A stretch of DNA of 64,000 nt from Streptococcus sp. CF8_St5-11 (GCF_024295625.1 NZ_JANCOJ010000001.1:620001-684000), one strand, 5' to 3'. Shown: positions 45,461 to 54,670, counted from the stretch's first letter. A program made the numbers and translations. The notes: a model not told the origin generated them from the sequence alone.

Positions 45461-46405
45461 CTAGTCGAGATTCGGTTTATAGAAGGAACGATTTTCCATA
45501 GCAAAGATTTTATTGGTCATTTCGCCAGGACCAATTAAGCCAAGTGCTGTTGTCATCATCATCATTTCCGCATCCAAATTATCGATCATATGAATAATCT
45601 CTGCTTCCATGATCTTTGGACGAACAGGACTACCGTATTCGAGCAAGCCATGGTGACTCAAGATCACATGGCGAAGGACGATGACTTCTTCTTTTTGGTC
45701 ATCAATCTTCAAGTCTTGCAAGACCTTGGTGATTTCTTCATCGATCAGTGCAATGTGGCCGATGAGGTTGCCTCGAACAGTGTATTCTGTATTTTCAGGT
45801 CCCGTCAACTCGATCACTTTGGCCAAATCGTGTAACATAATCCCCGCAAAGAGCAAGCTCTTATTCAACTGAGGATAGATATCACCGATACTATCTGCCA
45901 AGCGGACCATGGTCGCCGTATGATAAGCGAGACCGGCTTCAAAGGCATGGTGGTTGGTCTTAGCAGCTGGATAGCTATAAAACTCTTTCTCATATTTCCC
46001 ATAGAGGGCCCGAACAATCCGTTGCCAGACCGGATTTTCAATTTTGAAAATCATGTTTGACAAGTATTCATGCAATTCTTTAGGATCTACTGGTGGTTTT
46101 TCCTTGAAGTCTGCTGGATTGTTGGGCTCTCCCGCTTGTGGCAAGCGCATGTTTAATTGGTTGACTTGAGGAGTATTATTGTAAACTTCTCGACGTCCAG
46201 ACATATGGACCACGCGCCCAGCCATAAAACTCTCTACATTGTGAGGTTGGGCATCCCATAGTTTACCTTCGATTGTACCGGTCTCATCCTGGAAGACAAA
46301 GGCGAGGTAGTTTTTCCCGGCCCGCGTTTGACGCACTTCTGCTGACTTGATCAAATAGAATCCTTCGAACAATTCATCTTTTTTCATTTGGTTAATTTTG
46401 ACCAT
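45461..46405 (-). CDS. yhaM: 3'-5' exoribonuclease YhaM / CMP-binding factor
   Basis: 314 residues: an N-terminal OB-fold nucleic-acid-binding domain (KSAEVRQTRAGKNYLAF region) and a C-terminal HD-domain hydrolase with metal ligands in FEAGLAYHT, GIMLHDLAK and HVILSHHG. It degrades RNA and ssDNA from the 3' end; the homologue in other streptococci and staphylococci is called Cbf1. Last gene of the operon, overlapping the end of rmuC by 14 bp. The exact start (46405 or 46387) is uncertain. Confidence 0.92.
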   Translation of the reverse strand: MVKINQMKKDELFEGFYLIKSAEVRQTRAGKNYLAFVFQDETGTIEGKLWDAQPHNVESFMAGRVVHMSGRREVYNNTPQVNQLNMRLPQAGEPNNPADFKEKPPVDPKELHEYLSNMIFKIENPVWQRIVRALYGKYEKEFYSYPAAKTNHHAFEAGLAYHTATMVRLADSIGDIYPQLNKSLLFAGIMLHDLAKVIELTGPENTEYTVRGNLIGHIALIDEEITKVLQDLKIDDQKEEVIVLRHVILSHHGLLEYGSPVRPKIMEAEIIHMIDNLDAEMMMMTTALGLIGPGEMTNKIFAMENRSFYKPNLD

Positions 46406-47642
46406 CATCTTCTCCATCTTCTATATATACATCTAGTCCCAGCAAGTCCTCATCGCTTTCGATTTGGCGGAGTGTCCGCTCGATGGCACTGGTCCGTCTG
46501 GTTAGCAAATCATCAATATTATTGGAAGCATTCTTTAAATGGCGCTGAGTCTTGGCCAGAATCCCTCCAAACTTATGGAATTCTGATTTGACCGATCCCA
46601 ACACCTTGCTAATGTCATCTGCACTCTTTTGGATGTTGAGCGTTTTAAAGCCAACAGACAAGGAGTTCAAGAGGGCTGATAGCGTACTTGGACCAGCCAC
46701 TAAAATTTGTTCGTCCCGACGCAAGCGATCGAAGAATTCTGGATTGCGAACCACTTCGGAATAGAGGCCTTCAGTTGGCAAAAAGAGAATTCCGAAATTC
46801 GTCGTCGCTGGTGGAAAGAGGTATTTTTGTTGGATATCCTTAGCAAAACGCTTGATACTAGCAAGAAGGGCCTTGCGGTAACGCTCGATCTCCTCTTTCT
46901 CTCCGGATTCATAAGCTTCTTCCAGACGATAGTAGTCTTCCAGTGGGAATTTAGAGTCAATCGGCAGATAGACTGGCTCCTCTCCTTGTCCTGGAAGCTT
47001 AATAGCATACTCCACACGCTCACTGGATTGGGGAACGGTGACAAACTCCCGCTCATACTGGGCTGGGGTCAAGATATCTTCAATAATTTGACCCAGCTGT
47101 AATTCGCCCATAATCCCACGCGTCTTGGTATTGGAGAGAACTTTATTAAGGGTTCCGACATCCCGCGCCACTGTCTGCATTTCTCCCAACCCTTTGTTGA
47201 CCGACTCCAATTGTTTTGAAACCGTCTCAAAGGAGGTCTGCAAGCGGTGCTGCAAGGTTTTCTCCAATTTTTCTTCTACCGTTTGGCGCATCTGTTCTAG
47301 CCGCACTTCATTGGACTCTTGGATCTGGCGCATGCGCTCATCTGTTTTGTCCCGATTTTTAGTAAAGTGCTCATTCATCTCAGCGCGCAGAGCCGTCGTC
47401 TGCTGGTGGATCTCCACTCGCATCTCGGTTAAGCGATCTGTCAGGGCGATCTCTAACTGCTGATTGGCAATCTGGCTTGCTTGTCTTTCTTTTTCAAAAC
47501 GATAGTCCAACTGGTCTGTCAAATGATCCTCATGGTCTTCCAGCATCTCTCGTAAAGCCGGTCTTGTATCATCTGACCGTTGCAAGAGATAGATGAGGAG
47601 GCCCAGATTGAGCAGGCCAATCAGAAGCAGAATGATATTCAT
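46392..47642 (-). CDS. rmuC: DNA recombination protein RmuC
   Basis: 416 residues: an N-terminal membrane helix (MNIILLLIGLLNLGLLIYLL start), a long coiled coil (~25-160) and a restriction-endonuclease-like C-terminal core (RGIMGELQLGQIIEDIL, LPIDSKFPLEDYYR). In E. coli RmuC limits inversions at short repeats. The start at 47642 lies just after the thiN stop (TAATATG), with AGAGGT upstream; the longer frame is rejected. Confidence 0.93.
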   Translation of the reverse strand: MNIILLLIGLLNLGLLIYLLQRSDDTRPALREMLEDHEDHLTDQLDYRFEKERQASQIANQQLEIALTDRLTEMRVEIHQQTTALRAEMNEHFTKNRDKTDERMRQIQESNEVRLEQMRQTVEEKLEKTLQHRLQTSFETVSKQLESVNKGLGEMQTVARDVGTLNKVLSNTKTRGIMGELQLGQIIEDILTPAQYEREFVTVPQSSERVEYAIKLPGQGEEPVYLPIDSKFPLEDYYRLEEAYESGEKEEIERYRKALLASIKRFAKDIQQKYLFPPATTNFGILFLPTEGLYSEVVRNPEFFDRLRRDEQILVAGPSTLSALLNSLSVGFKTLNIQKSADDISKVLGSVKSEFHKFGGILAKTQRHLKNASNNIDDLLTRRTSAIERTLRQIESDEDLLGLDVYIEDGEDDGQN

Positions 47643-47643
47643 A

Positions 47644-48276
47644 TTAACCTCTGTCTTTACTATAAACAATGACAAGATAGCCACGGTCAAGACTCACTTG
47701 AATCGGTTGATCCAAAAATTCATTGGAGCCATACATGGCCTTCAAAAAATAATTCTCCTGATGGAGCGGATACTTGGCCCCTGTGATCTCTACGCGACCT
47801 TGTCCGACAGGCATAAAACCAACATAAGACATGGCTGGATCTGGCTGAATCTCATGGCAACCTGCTGGTCTGTAGATCAAGCGATTTTGACCATCGACTA
47901 ATTGGATCTGCTCCATGTAGGGAGCTAGGTCTGGATCGGTCGGCAAAAAGATATTGGACAAAAAGTGATCCAAGCGACCACCAAAGGCACCGTAAACAGT
48001 GACCGCAGCCTCTGGATAGGCTTCAAAGACTGCTTTCAAGGCCAATTCCAAATCCGTATCGTTCTTTTCAGGGACGGATTGAACAACTTGCTTGGCTTGG
48101 GTTTGGATCTTGCGCAAATCGGTCTCAGAGACGGAATCGAAATCCCCCACAGCTATATCTAAAGGCAGACCTTGTTCCAGTAGCTTCAAACAGCCACCAT
48201 CAACGCCTACATAAGCGTCATGATCTTTTGGCAAGAGCGTGCTGTCACCTCCCGCCAGTATTGCGATGTTACCCAT
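47644..48276 (-). CDS. thiN: Thiamine pyrophosphokinase
   Basis: Converts thiamine to thiamine diphosphate with ATP. 210 residues with VGVDGGCLKLLEQGL, AVGDFDSVS (metal-binding Asp pair) and GAFGGRLDHFLSNI, all typical of TPK. In operon with rpe, overlapping it by 8 bp. Confidence 0.94.
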   Translation of the reverse strand: MGNIAILAGGDSTLLPKDHDAYVGVDGGCLKLLEQGLPLDIAVGDFDSVSETDLRKIQTQAKQVVQSVPEKNDTDLELALKAVFEAYPEAAVTVYGAFGGRLDHFLSNIFLPTDPDLAPYMEQIQLVDGQNRLIYRPAGCHEIQPDPAMSYVGFMPVGQGRVEITGAKYPLHQENYFLKAMYGSNEFLDQPIQVSLDRGYLVIVYSKDRG

Positions 48277-48928
48277 TTACTGCATCTCGGAGCGTTTGAA
48301 CGCGCTCATTAACATCTCCATTAAAGACATAAGAACCTGCTACAAAGACATTGGCCCCAGCTTCTTTTGCTTGCGAAATAGTTTGGTCATCAATTCCACC
48401 ATCCACTTCGATATCAAAGTCGAATCCTTTTTCTTCACGAAGAGTGGCTAATTCGCGCACCTTGTCCATGGTTTCAGGCAAGAAGGCTTGGCCACCAAAT
48501 CCTGGATTAACGGTCATGACCAAGACTTGATCCACCAAGTTCAAGACATGTTTGATACTGTCTACAGGAGTTCCTGGATTGATCACAACACTCGCCTTCA
48601 CACCTGCTTGACGAATTTTTTGAAGAGCTCCGTGAATATGGGGAGTAGCTTCCACATGGATGCTGATGATATCAGCACCTGCACGGGCAAATTCCTCGAT
48701 ATGGTGTTCAGGATTGGTGACCATCAAGTGGCAATCAAAAACCAACTTGCTATGTGGACGCATGCTCTCTACGACACCAGCTCCAAAGCTGATATTGGGC
48801 ACAAAATGGCCATCCATGACATCGATATGGGCATAGTCAGCTCCTGCTGCTTCTAAGCGTTTCAATTCACTTTCAAAATTGGCATAATCGGCACTCAAAA
48901 TTGAGGGGGCTAATTTCATTGTTTTCAT
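48269..48928 (-). CDS. rpe: Ribulose-phosphate 3-epimerase
   Basis: Interconverts ribulose 5-phosphate and xylulose 5-phosphate in the pentose phosphate pathway. The 219-residue TIM barrel shows APSILSADYANF, HIDVMDGHFVPNISFG, VMTVNPGFGGQAF and VDGGID. Located between rsgA (14-bp gap) and thiN, a common Firmicute cluster. The first of two nearby ATG codons is used. Confidence 0.97.
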   Translation of the reverse strand: MKTMKLAPSILSADYANFESELKRLEAAGADYAHIDVMDGHFVPNISFGAGVVESMRPHSKLVFDCHLMVTNPEHHIEEFARAGADIISIHVEATPHIHGALQKIRQAGVKASVVINPGTPVDSIKHVLNLVDQVLVMTVNPGFGGQAFLPETMDKVRELATLREEKGFDFDIEVDGGIDDQTISQAKEAGANVFVAGSYVFNGDVNERVQTLRDAVNG

Positions 48929-48942
48929 CGTTGTAGTGTCTC

Positions 48943-49821
48943 CTATTTTGGCATTTTTTTCGAAACTTTTTTATAGGTTTCGCGACGGTTTTCAATCTCA
49001 CTTAGAAATTGCAAGTAATCCTCATAACGGAAAGGTGCAATTTCCTCTCTTTCAACGGCTGGTTTCACCGCACAAGCTGGCTCATGCGTGTGGGTACAGG
49101 TACGAAATTTACAAGAGTGGCTCACATCGGCGATCTCCGAAAAAGCTTGATTTAAGTCTTCACTGGTTGTCACTTCATAATCAAGGGAGGAGAAGCCAGG
49201 CGTATCTGCGATCTTTCCTCCATTTAAATGGTAAAAGCTGACAGCTCGGGTCGTGTGTCGACCGCGCCCCAGACTATCTGAAATCTCACCCGTTTCAAGC
49301 TCCAGATCCGGAGCGATTTTATTGAGCAAGGTCGATTTTCCTACACCGGTCTGTCCCATAAAGACCGTGGTTTGATTGGTCAAAAGGGGCAAGAGTTCCT
49401 CAATCGACAAGACAAAATCATAGCCAATAGCCTGGTAGATTCCTTGGTAGTAGTGGATGTCTTCCATATCTTTTAATAAGTCCAGTTTTGAAATATACAC
49501 AATGGGATGAATCCCCTTATGCTCCAAAAGAACCAGAAAACGATCTAAAAGATTGGCATTGAAATCAGGTTCCTTAGCTGACATGATCACTACCGCCTGA
49601 TCAATATTGACAATAGGAGGGCGCACGAGGCTATTTTTTCGAGGCGCAATGCTCAAGATGTAGCCTTCTGAATTCTCTTCAGCAGAGAACTCCACCTGAT
49701 CCCCCACATAAGGAGTCTGTCCTTTTTTTCTAAAATTTCCACGAGCCCGTGTCTGGTAAATGTGCCCGTCTGACTCCACGTAGTAGAAGCCAGCCAAGGC
49801 CTTGACGATTGTTCCTTGCAA
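48943..49821 (-). CDS. rsgA: Ribosome small subunit-dependent GTPase A
   Basis: Late 30S assembly GTPase. 292 residues: an N-terminal OB domain, then the circularly permuted GTPase order with G4 (SKLD) before G1 ([12 protein letters not shown]) and G3 (DTPGF), then a C-terminal zinc finger with Cys and His in [14 protein letters not shown]. The start codon is TTG, 6 nt after AAAGGAG. First gene of the rsgA-rpe-thiN-rmuC-yhaM operon. Confidence 0.96.
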   Translation of the reverse strand: MQGTIVKALAGFYYVESDGHIYQTRARGNFRKKGQTPYVGDQVEFSAEENSEGYILSIAPRKNSLVRPPIVNIDQAVVIMSAKEPDFNANLLDRFLVLLEHKGIHPIVYISKLDLLKDMEDIHYYQGIYQAIGYDFVLSIEELLPLLTNQTTVFMGQTGVGKSTLLNKIAPDLELETGEISDSLGRGRHTTRAVSFYHLNGGKIADTPGFSSLDYEVTTSEDLNQAFSEIADVSHSCKFRTCTHTHEPACAVKPAVEREEIAPFRYEDYLQFLSEIENRRETYKKVSKKMPK

Positions 49822-49849
49822 ATCGCACTCCTTTGAGATTAATACTCCT

Positions 49850-49858
49850 ATTATACCA
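49850..49858 (-). promoter_or_regulatory. Extended -10 promoter of the rsgA operon
   Basis: TGGTATAAT on the - strand, 29 bp before the TTG start, divergent from the CPBP promoter. Confidence 0.6.
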
Positions 49859-49946
49859 AAAAATGAGAAATAAGGCTGGATTGCTCAATAAGAAAAATCT
49901 GGAACTAGTTTCAGTAAAATTTTTAGGGATAATAAAGATAGGGGTA

Positions 49947-49975
49947 TTGTAACCGCTTCCTAATTTAGGTATAAT
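49947..49975 (+). promoter_or_regulatory. Promoter of the CPBP protease gene at 50131
   Basis: TTGTAA, 17 bp, TATAAT. The ~150-nt leader carries a 9-bp hairpin ACAAAGAAA/TTTCTTTGT at 50083-50104 and a weaker CTTGT/ACAAG pair. No ORF is credible in the leader. Confidence 0.65.
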
Positions 49976-50130
49976 AAATGTGAAAAAACATTCATAAATA
50001 AGTTGCTTGTGGGAAGCTCGAAACAAGAACGCAGAAAGGAAGTGACATCAAGAAGCGCCTTGTTTCAACGATTACTTGCTGTACAAAGAAAGCTGTTTCT
50101 TTGTTCTACGTTTTTAGATGGAGGTTCTTT

Positions 50131-51048
50131 ATGAGTCTTTCTTTTCTTTCTAAAGAGAATCCCTTGATTGCCAATATCAAAAAGGGAAAATTTCTGACAC
50201 CCTGGTTTTTGGCTCCGTTTATTCTGTATTACATCACAGAGTACATATCCCCTGTTAGCACAGCATCGACCAGCTTCTTTCTCAATAAGCAACACTGGAT
50301 CCCAGACTGGTGGAACATCCTTGACCTTTGGTCCTTCCTCTATACCATCATCGCCTTCTTCCTTTGGGTTCGCTTGATTGAAAAGCGGCCTATTCGAACC
50401 ATGGGATTTTCCAAAGGAAATGGGCTTTCTGAATTCGCCAAAGGTTGCCTCGTGGGAGGCATCATGATCACAACAGTCTTGATCGTCTTTTTAGTCACAG
50501 GAAATGCCACATTCCATCGGATTCAATTTAGTATGCCATTTATTGTATCCTGGATTTTGGTTTTGATCGGCTATATTTTCCAAACTGCGGCAGAAGAAAT
50601 TTATATCCGTGGTTGGTTGATTCCAACTATCTCCTACCATACCAATGCCCTTCTAGCTATCCTGATCTCAGCTACTATGTTCTCCTACTTCCATGTGAAT
50701 AACAACGGAGCTTCTTGGTTCTCTACTGTTCATCTCTTCTTCTTTGGGGTCTTTACAGCAGTCTACGCCCTGAAACGCGGGAATATTTGGGGACCTTGTG
50801 GCTTCCACTTTGCCTGGAATTTCCTGATGGGAAATGTCTATGGTTTTCATGTCAGTGGCTTTGATAGTGAATCATCCTTAATGTACTTCACAACTTCAAA
50901 TCATACCTTGATCACTGGTGGTGAATTTGGTCCTGAAGGGGGCATCCCGGGATTAGTGGTCTGCATCTTAGCTCTTTTATGGGCCATCTTTATCCTCAAA
51001 GACACCTCCAAGGAGCAAGAGAGCCTATATCCTGCAGCATTGAAATGA
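50131..51048 (+). CDS. CPBP-family intramembrane glutamic endopeptidase
   Basis: A 305-residue protein with ~8 transmembrane helices. CPBP/Abi motif 1 is AAEEIYIRGWLIP near residue 165, motif 2 is FSYFHVNNNG near 200 with the His, and GFHFAWNF near 238 is motif 3. This family includes eukaryotic CAAX prenyl proteases and bacterial immunity or surface-protein processing proteases; the substrate is unknown. The start is the ATG at 50131, 7 nt after GGAGG. Monocistronic. Confidence 0.88.
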   Translation: MSLSFLSKENPLIANIKKGKFLTPWFLAPFILYYITEYISPVSTASTSFFLNKQHWIPDWWNILDLWSFLYTIIAFFLWVRLIEKRPIRTMGFSKGNGLSEFAKGCLVGGIMITTVLIVFLVTGNATFHRIQFSMPFIVSWILVLIGYIFQTAAEEIYIRGWLIPTISYHTNALLAILISATMFSYFHVNNNGASWFSTVHLFFFGVFTAVYALKRGNIWGPCGFHFAWNFLMGNVYGFHVSGFDSESSLMYFTTSNHTLITGGEFGPEGGIPGLVVCILALLWAIFILKDTSKEQESLYPAALK

Positions 51049-51057
51049 TCTATTGAT

Positions 51058-51102
51058 AAAAGGAACAGGAGACATCTGTAGGCTCCCCTGTTCCTTTTTT
51101 TC
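51058..51102 (+). terminator. Terminator of the CPBP gene
   Basis: AAAGGAACAGG and CCTGTTCCTTT with a ~18-nt loop and TTTTTT tail, directly before the tRNA promoter. Confidence 0.8.
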
Positions 51103-51103
51103 C

Positions 51104-51131
51104 TTGGCATTTTTCCTAAAAAGTGTATAAT
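51104..51131 (+). promoter_or_regulatory. Promoter of the tRNA pair
   Basis: TTGGCA, 16 bp, TATAAT, ending 8 bp before tRNA-Leu. Confidence 0.75.
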
Positions 51132-51139
51132 AGAAATAT

Positions 51140-51222
51140 GCGGAGGTGGTGGAACGGCAGACACGCATGCTTCAGGCGCATGTGCCCCTTCGGGCGTGAG
51201 GGTTCAAATCCCTTTCTCCGCA
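51140..51222 (+). tRNA. tRNA-Leu (anticodon CAG)
   Basis: Type II tRNA of 83 nt. The acceptor stem GCGGAGG pairs with TCTCCGC (one G-U). The anticodon loop TTCAGGC, closed by CATGC/GCATG, gives CAG. The variable arm is TGCCCCTTCGGGCG, and the T arm is GAGGG-TTCAAAT-CCCTT. CCA is not encoded. Confidence 0.95.
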
Positions 51223-51226
51223 TCTT

Positions 51227-51316
51227 GGAAAGGTGGCCCAGCTCGGTACGGCACCGGACTCGAAATCCGGCAAGTGGATTTCTATTCACGCGCGGGTTCA
51301 AATCCCGTCCTTTCCT
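51227..51316 (+). tRNA. tRNA-Ser (anticodon CGA)
   Basis: Type II tRNA of ~90 nt. The acceptor GGAAAGG pairs with CCTTTCC. Anticodon loop CTCGAAA within CCGGA/TCCGG gives CGA. A long variable arm (GTGGATT..TTCAC) and T arm GCGGG-TTCAAAT-CCCGT follow. No CCA is encoded, and the base after the acceptor is T rather than the usual G of serine tRNAs. The D arm is also slightly unusual (GCCCAGCTCGG). Confidence 0.9.
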
Positions 51317-51328
51317 TACGATACAAAT

Positions 51329-51358
51329 AAGCCATAGGTTATAACCTATGGCTTTTCT
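51329..51358 (+). terminator. Terminator between the tRNA genes and rsmA
   Basis: A 22-bp perfect palindrome, GCCATAGGTT-AT-AACCTATGGC, followed by TTTT; it can serve convergent rsmA also. Confidence 0.85.
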
Positions 51359-51359
51359 G

Positions 51360-52235
51360 TTATTTTATTCCTGCTTCTAGAAGGCCATCTGCTAGGCGAG
51401 CGAAGTCTTCTAAGCTAAGAGCTTCTCCTCGTACAGAAGGTTGCAGGCCTGCAGCTTGGATTCCTGCTTCCAGTTTGGCTTTGATTTCTTCGGTCTTGCC
51501 AAAGCGACTGGTCAAGTTGTTCCAAAGTGTCTTCCGGCGGTGGACAAAGCTAGCCTTGCTGACAGAGAAGAAGAAATCTTCATCCTTGACGGTTACTGCT
51601 GGCTCTTCGCGACGGACCATCTTGAGGATGGCAGAGTCGACATTTGGTGCTGGCACAAAGACGGTGCGAGGTACAATAAAGGCTACCTTAGCCGTCATAT
51701 AGTATTGGACTGCAATGGATAAAGAACCATAAGCCTTGGTGTTGGGCTCAGCTGAGATGCGGTCTGCCACCTCTTTTTGCATCATGACCACAAATTTTTG
51801 GAAAGGAATCTTAGATTCGATCAAGTGCATGAGGATTGGAGTTGTGATGTAATACGGAAGGTTGGCCACTACCTTAATCGGAAGATCTGGATTTTTAAAC
51901 TCTGCGATGTACTGGTTGAGGTCTACCTTGAGGATGTCTTGGTTGACAACCGTGACATTGTCAAAATCCCGTAAGGTATCCGCCAAAATAGGAACCAAGC
52001 GGTCATCGATCTCAAAGGCCATGACTTCTGCGGCATTTTCCGCCAAGAACTCAGTCAGTGCTCCAATTCCGGGACCGATTTCGATGACATTGACCTGCTT
52101 ATCAATCTCTGCCGTATCCACAATTTTTTGAAGGATGTTGGTATCGGTCAAGAAGTTCTGGCCGAAGGATTTTTTAAAGGTAAAACCGTGACGCTCCAGC
52201 ACTGCCTTGGTCACGCTATAATCTGCAATTCTCAT
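51360..52235 (-). CDS. rsmA: 16S rRNA dimethyladenosine transferase
   Basis: KsgA/RsmA dimethylates two adjacent adenosines near the 16S rRNA 3' end. 291 residues with [13 protein letters not shown] motif [15 protein letters not shown] and the catalytic [10 protein letters not shown] (N-L-P-Y). Last gene of tatD-rnmV-rsmA, the common Firmicute order. Confidence 0.97.
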   Translation of the reverse strand: MRIADYSVTKAVLERHGFTFKKSFGQNFLTDTNILQKIVDTAEIDKQVNVIEIGPGIGALTEFLAENAAEVMAFEIDDRLVPILADTLRDFDNVTVVNQDILKVDLNQYIAEFKNPDLPIKVVANLPYYITTPILMHLIESKIPFQKFVVMMQKEVADRISAEPNTKAYGSLSIAVQYYMTAKVAFIVPRTVFVPAPNVDSAILKMVRREEPAVTVKDEDFFFSVSKASFVHRRKTLWNNLTSRFGKTEEIKAKLEAGIQAAGLQPSVRGEALSLEDFARLADGLLEAGIK

Positions 52236-52287
52236 ATTTTCTCTTTTCTAATCAGTTTAGGGGTAAGGGTTCCCCTCTACTTCCGTC

Positions 52288-52851
52288 TTAATAACTGGCC
52301 ATGGCCTCTTCGACTTGGGCCAAACAAATTCCAAACAATTCCAAGCGTTTGATCAATTGCTTGCCATTGCAGTAGCCGATGCGCAAGGTTTCGCCTAGAT
52401 ATTCCCGCCGTTTGCGACTATCGCTGCCCATCAACAGCCCAAGCCGCATCAAGTCGGTCTTTGTGATATCAAAGAAATTTTCATCTTCGTAAGACCCGAC
52501 CAGTCCAGCTAGGGCTTTTTCTAAGTCTTCAAAACTGGCATGCTCCACTCCCAAGGAACGCCCCTTGGTCTTGGATTTGGGCACTGCCTCGCCACGATTT
52601 AAAAAGGCATGTTTGGCCTGGGGCACCTCTTGCATAATGATCTTGCGAATGCGCTCGCCATTGTAGTCTGGATCGGTAAAGACAATGACCCCACGCAACT
52701 CCTGCAAGGTAGCAATTCGTTCCAAGTCATCTTGATCGATCGCAGAACCTCGCGTTTCATAGGTATCCACCTCATAATAGCGTTTCAGATTGGCCGTATC
52801 GTCCTTGCCTTCAACGACAATAACTTGAGGGATTTTTCTTTTCTCAGTCAA
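52288..52851 (-). CDS. rnmV: Ribonuclease M5
   Basis: Toprim nuclease that matures 5S rRNA. The core IPQVIVVEGKDDTANLKRYY (Glu of the Toprim motif) and VIVFTDPDYNGERIR (DxD) are present, and the C-terminus has SRKRREYLGETLRIGYCNGKQL. An ATG exists at 52878, but a TTG at 52851, 9 nt after AGAAAGG and overlapping the tatD stop by 8 bp, gives an N-terminus (TEKRKIPQ) closer to the family's; it is chosen here with moderate certainty. Confidence 0.92.
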   Translation of the reverse strand: MTEKRKIPQVIVVEGKDDTANLKRYYEVDTYETRGSAIDQDDLERIATLQELRGVIVFTDPDYNGERIRKIIMQEVPQAKHAFLNRGEAVPKSKTKGRSLGVEHASFEDLEKALAGLVGSYEDENFFDITKTDLMRLGLLMGSDSRKRREYLGETLRIGYCNGKQLIKRLELFGICLAQVEEAMASY

Positions 52852-53614
52852 GGCCAAATACCTTTCTTGCATTGTCATAGGTTGCCTGAGCCACTTCTTC
52901 TGTTGTTAAGCCACGTAGTCCTGCAATGAAGTCTACTACATAACGAGTGTAGGCTGTTTTATTTTCCCGACCACGTTTGGGAACTGGCGCCAGATAAGGG
53001 GCATCTGTTTCAACCAAGATCTTGTCTAACGGAAGGCCAGCTGCTGCTTCTTGGACATCTGTGGCTTTCTTAAAGGTCACCACTCCAGAAAAGGAGATCA
53101 TCATTCCCAAATCCATGAAGCGTTTAGCTTCTTCTAAACTTCCTGAGAAAGAATGCATGATCCCACCGCGAGGCCCGACTCCTTCACTCTTGATGATGGC
53201 ATAAGTATCTTCTAAAGCATCGCGTGTATGCACCACAAAGGGGAGGTCCAAGGCCTTAGACAATTGAATCTGACGACGAAAAACCTTTTCTTGGACATCT
53301 TTTGGTGCCGTCATCCAGTGGTAATCCAGACCGATTTCTCCGAGTGCGACGACTTTGGGATGTTTTAGCTGTTCAAGTAAATAGACCTCCACTTCAGGAC
53401 TATAATCACCTGCCTCAGTGGGGTGCCAACCAAGCGTGAGATAGAGTTCTGGGTGCTGGTCTGCCAAGGCTATTCCTCGCTCAATCGTCGGTTTGTCAAA
53501 ACCAACGATATTGTGGGCTACAACACCCATTTCCTTGGCCAAGTCGAGCTCTTCTTGTTCTTTTCCTGCGAATTCTTCCACATTAAGATGGGTGTGGGTA
53601 TCAAAAATCTGCAT
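52844..53614 (-). CDS. tatD: TatD-family metal-dependent hydrolase
   Basis: A 256-residue TIM-barrel DNase. FDTHTHLN gives the first metal ligands, then GEIGLDYHW, PFVVHTRDA, GIMHSFSGS and ILVETDAPYLAP, all as in the family. The start is the ATG at 53614 (MQIFDTHTH), with AAGGAAGA upstream; the 26-residue longer frame is not credible. Operon with rnmV and rsmA. Confidence 0.95.
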   Translation of the reverse strand: MQIFDTHTHLNVEEFAGKEQEELDLAKEMGVVAHNIVGFDKPTIERGIALADQHPELYLTLGWHPTEAGDYSPEVEVYLLEQLKHPKVVALGEIGLDYHWMTAPKDVQEKVFRRQIQLSKALDLPFVVHTRDALEDTYAIIKSEGVGPRGGIMHSFSGSLEEAKRFMDLGMMISFSGVVTFKKATDVQEAAAGLPLDKILVETDAPYLAPVPKRGRENKTAYTRYVVDFIAGLRGLTTEEVAQATYDNARKVFGLD

Positions 53615-53692
53615 GATCTTCCTTTTCTTCCGAGTTTTTCTTCCTTCTATTATAGCAGAAAGCGCCTCTAAATTCACTTTCGGACAAAACAA

Positions 53693-53728
53693 AAACCAGT
53701 AGTCTCGAGTTTCTACTGGTTTTTAGGT
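53693..53728 (-). terminator. Terminator of rpmH
   Basis: AAAACCAGTAG and CTACTGGTTTT with T-runs on both strands, 12 bp after the rpmH stop. Confidence 0.85.
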
Positions 53729-53739
53729 TTTTATCTGAA

Positions 53740-53874
53740 TTAGGCAGCCAAAACTTTGCGTCCTTTACGACGACGAGCTGCCAATACGCGACGACCATTT
53801 TTAGTTGCCATACGGTGACGGAAACCATGTTTGCGCGCACGACGAAGTTTACTTGGTTGATAAGTACGTTTCAC
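53740..53874 (-). CDS. rpmH: 50S ribosomal protein L34
   Basis: 44 residues, highly basic, with the canonical N-terminus [18 protein letters not shown] and C-terminus [10 protein letters not shown]. Too short for many ORF filters. The start codon is GTG, 8 nt after AGGAGG. It has its own promoter and terminator and is not next to rnpA, which it precedes in most bacteria: here khpB, yidC and an unknown gene lie between. Confidence 0.97.
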   Translation of the reverse strand: MKRTYQPSKLRRARKHGFRHRMATKNGRRVLAARRRKGRKVLAA

Positions 53875-53947
53875 GATGAATACCTCCTCATAGATTTTGT
53901 ATTCGTTTAGCCGGCTAGTTGTGATCAGTTACTAAACATACTTTACT

Positions 53948-53976
53948 ATTCTATCGGATTCGACTCTATTTGTCAA
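53948..53976 (-). promoter_or_regulatory. Promoter of rpmH
   Basis: TTGACA, 17 bp, TAGAAT on the - strand, with a ~70-nt leader. Confidence 0.75.
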
Positions 53977-54021
53977 TAGCTATGGCAAAATTGTTGCAAA
54001 TACAGGTCGGAGAACACCTTT

Positions 54022-54651
54022 CTACACCTGACGGGTTGCCAAGTAGTAGGGTTCCAGAGCCATCAGCGCCTCTTGCAACTGATCCAGGATATTCTCAGGA
54101 GAATCTTCCTCGACCAGAGAAACATCGTATTTGACGAGGACCTTACGAACCGCCCCTTCTGCTACTGCTTGCAACAGATCATGGCGATTCTTTTCTGTTC
54201 CTTCTACCCTTTGACTCTCTCCATTTTTCTGGGCGAAATAATAAACTGGCTGAGAGATAGGAAGGGTGAGAACCTTGTGTTGTTTTTGAAGGCTCTGCTC
54301 ATCTTTTTTTCGCTCGATAAAGCTCACCTCTAAGGAAACACCAAAATCAACTGCATCTCCATAGAGCCTCAAGGCAAACATAGGCTCTGCCATCGTCCCT
54401 TCTCCTTTTAGATAGGCCCAAAAATGAGGGCGCAAGACCTGGGCCTGGTTCATCCATTGGCTGGTCCGATCCTGCTCCAAGTAGGGGTGACGCTTCTGAA
54501 AGGCTGAGACTAAATCGGTGAATTCCTTACGAGCCGCTTGAGCTAGGGCACGATACTGCTCCATCTCTGAGGCTAGCACTCCAGCCTTTGCTGGGGCCTG
54601 GTAGTGAATTCCTTGAAGCTTTAAAAACTCTCGAATCGCTGCAAATGCCAT
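54022..54651 (-). CDS. Hypothetical protein, unknown family
   Basis: 209 residues, soluble and without signal or membrane segments. An N-terminal helical region (MAFAAIREFLKLQGIHYQAP; ~1-75) precedes what looks like a beta-rich core containing FALRLYGDAVDFGVSLEVSFIERKKDE (in two strands) and YYFAQKNGESQ, then helices to the end. I do not recognise it. AGGAAG lies 5 nt before the ATG. It sits between the khpB terminator and rpmH with no clear promoter of its own, so it may depend on read-through. Confidence 0.6.
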   Translation of the reverse strand: MAFAAIREFLKLQGIHYQAPAKAGVLASEMEQYRALAQAARKEFTDLVSAFQKRHPYLEQDRTSQWMNQAQVLRPHFWAYLKGEGTMAEPMFALRLYGDAVDFGVSLEVSFIERKKDEQSLQKQHKVLTLPISQPVYYFAQKNGESQRVEGTEKNRHDLLQAVAEGAVRKVLVKYDVSLVEEDSPENILDQLQEALMALEPYYLATRQV

Positions 54652-54670
54652 TTGCTTCCTTTCTAAACCT

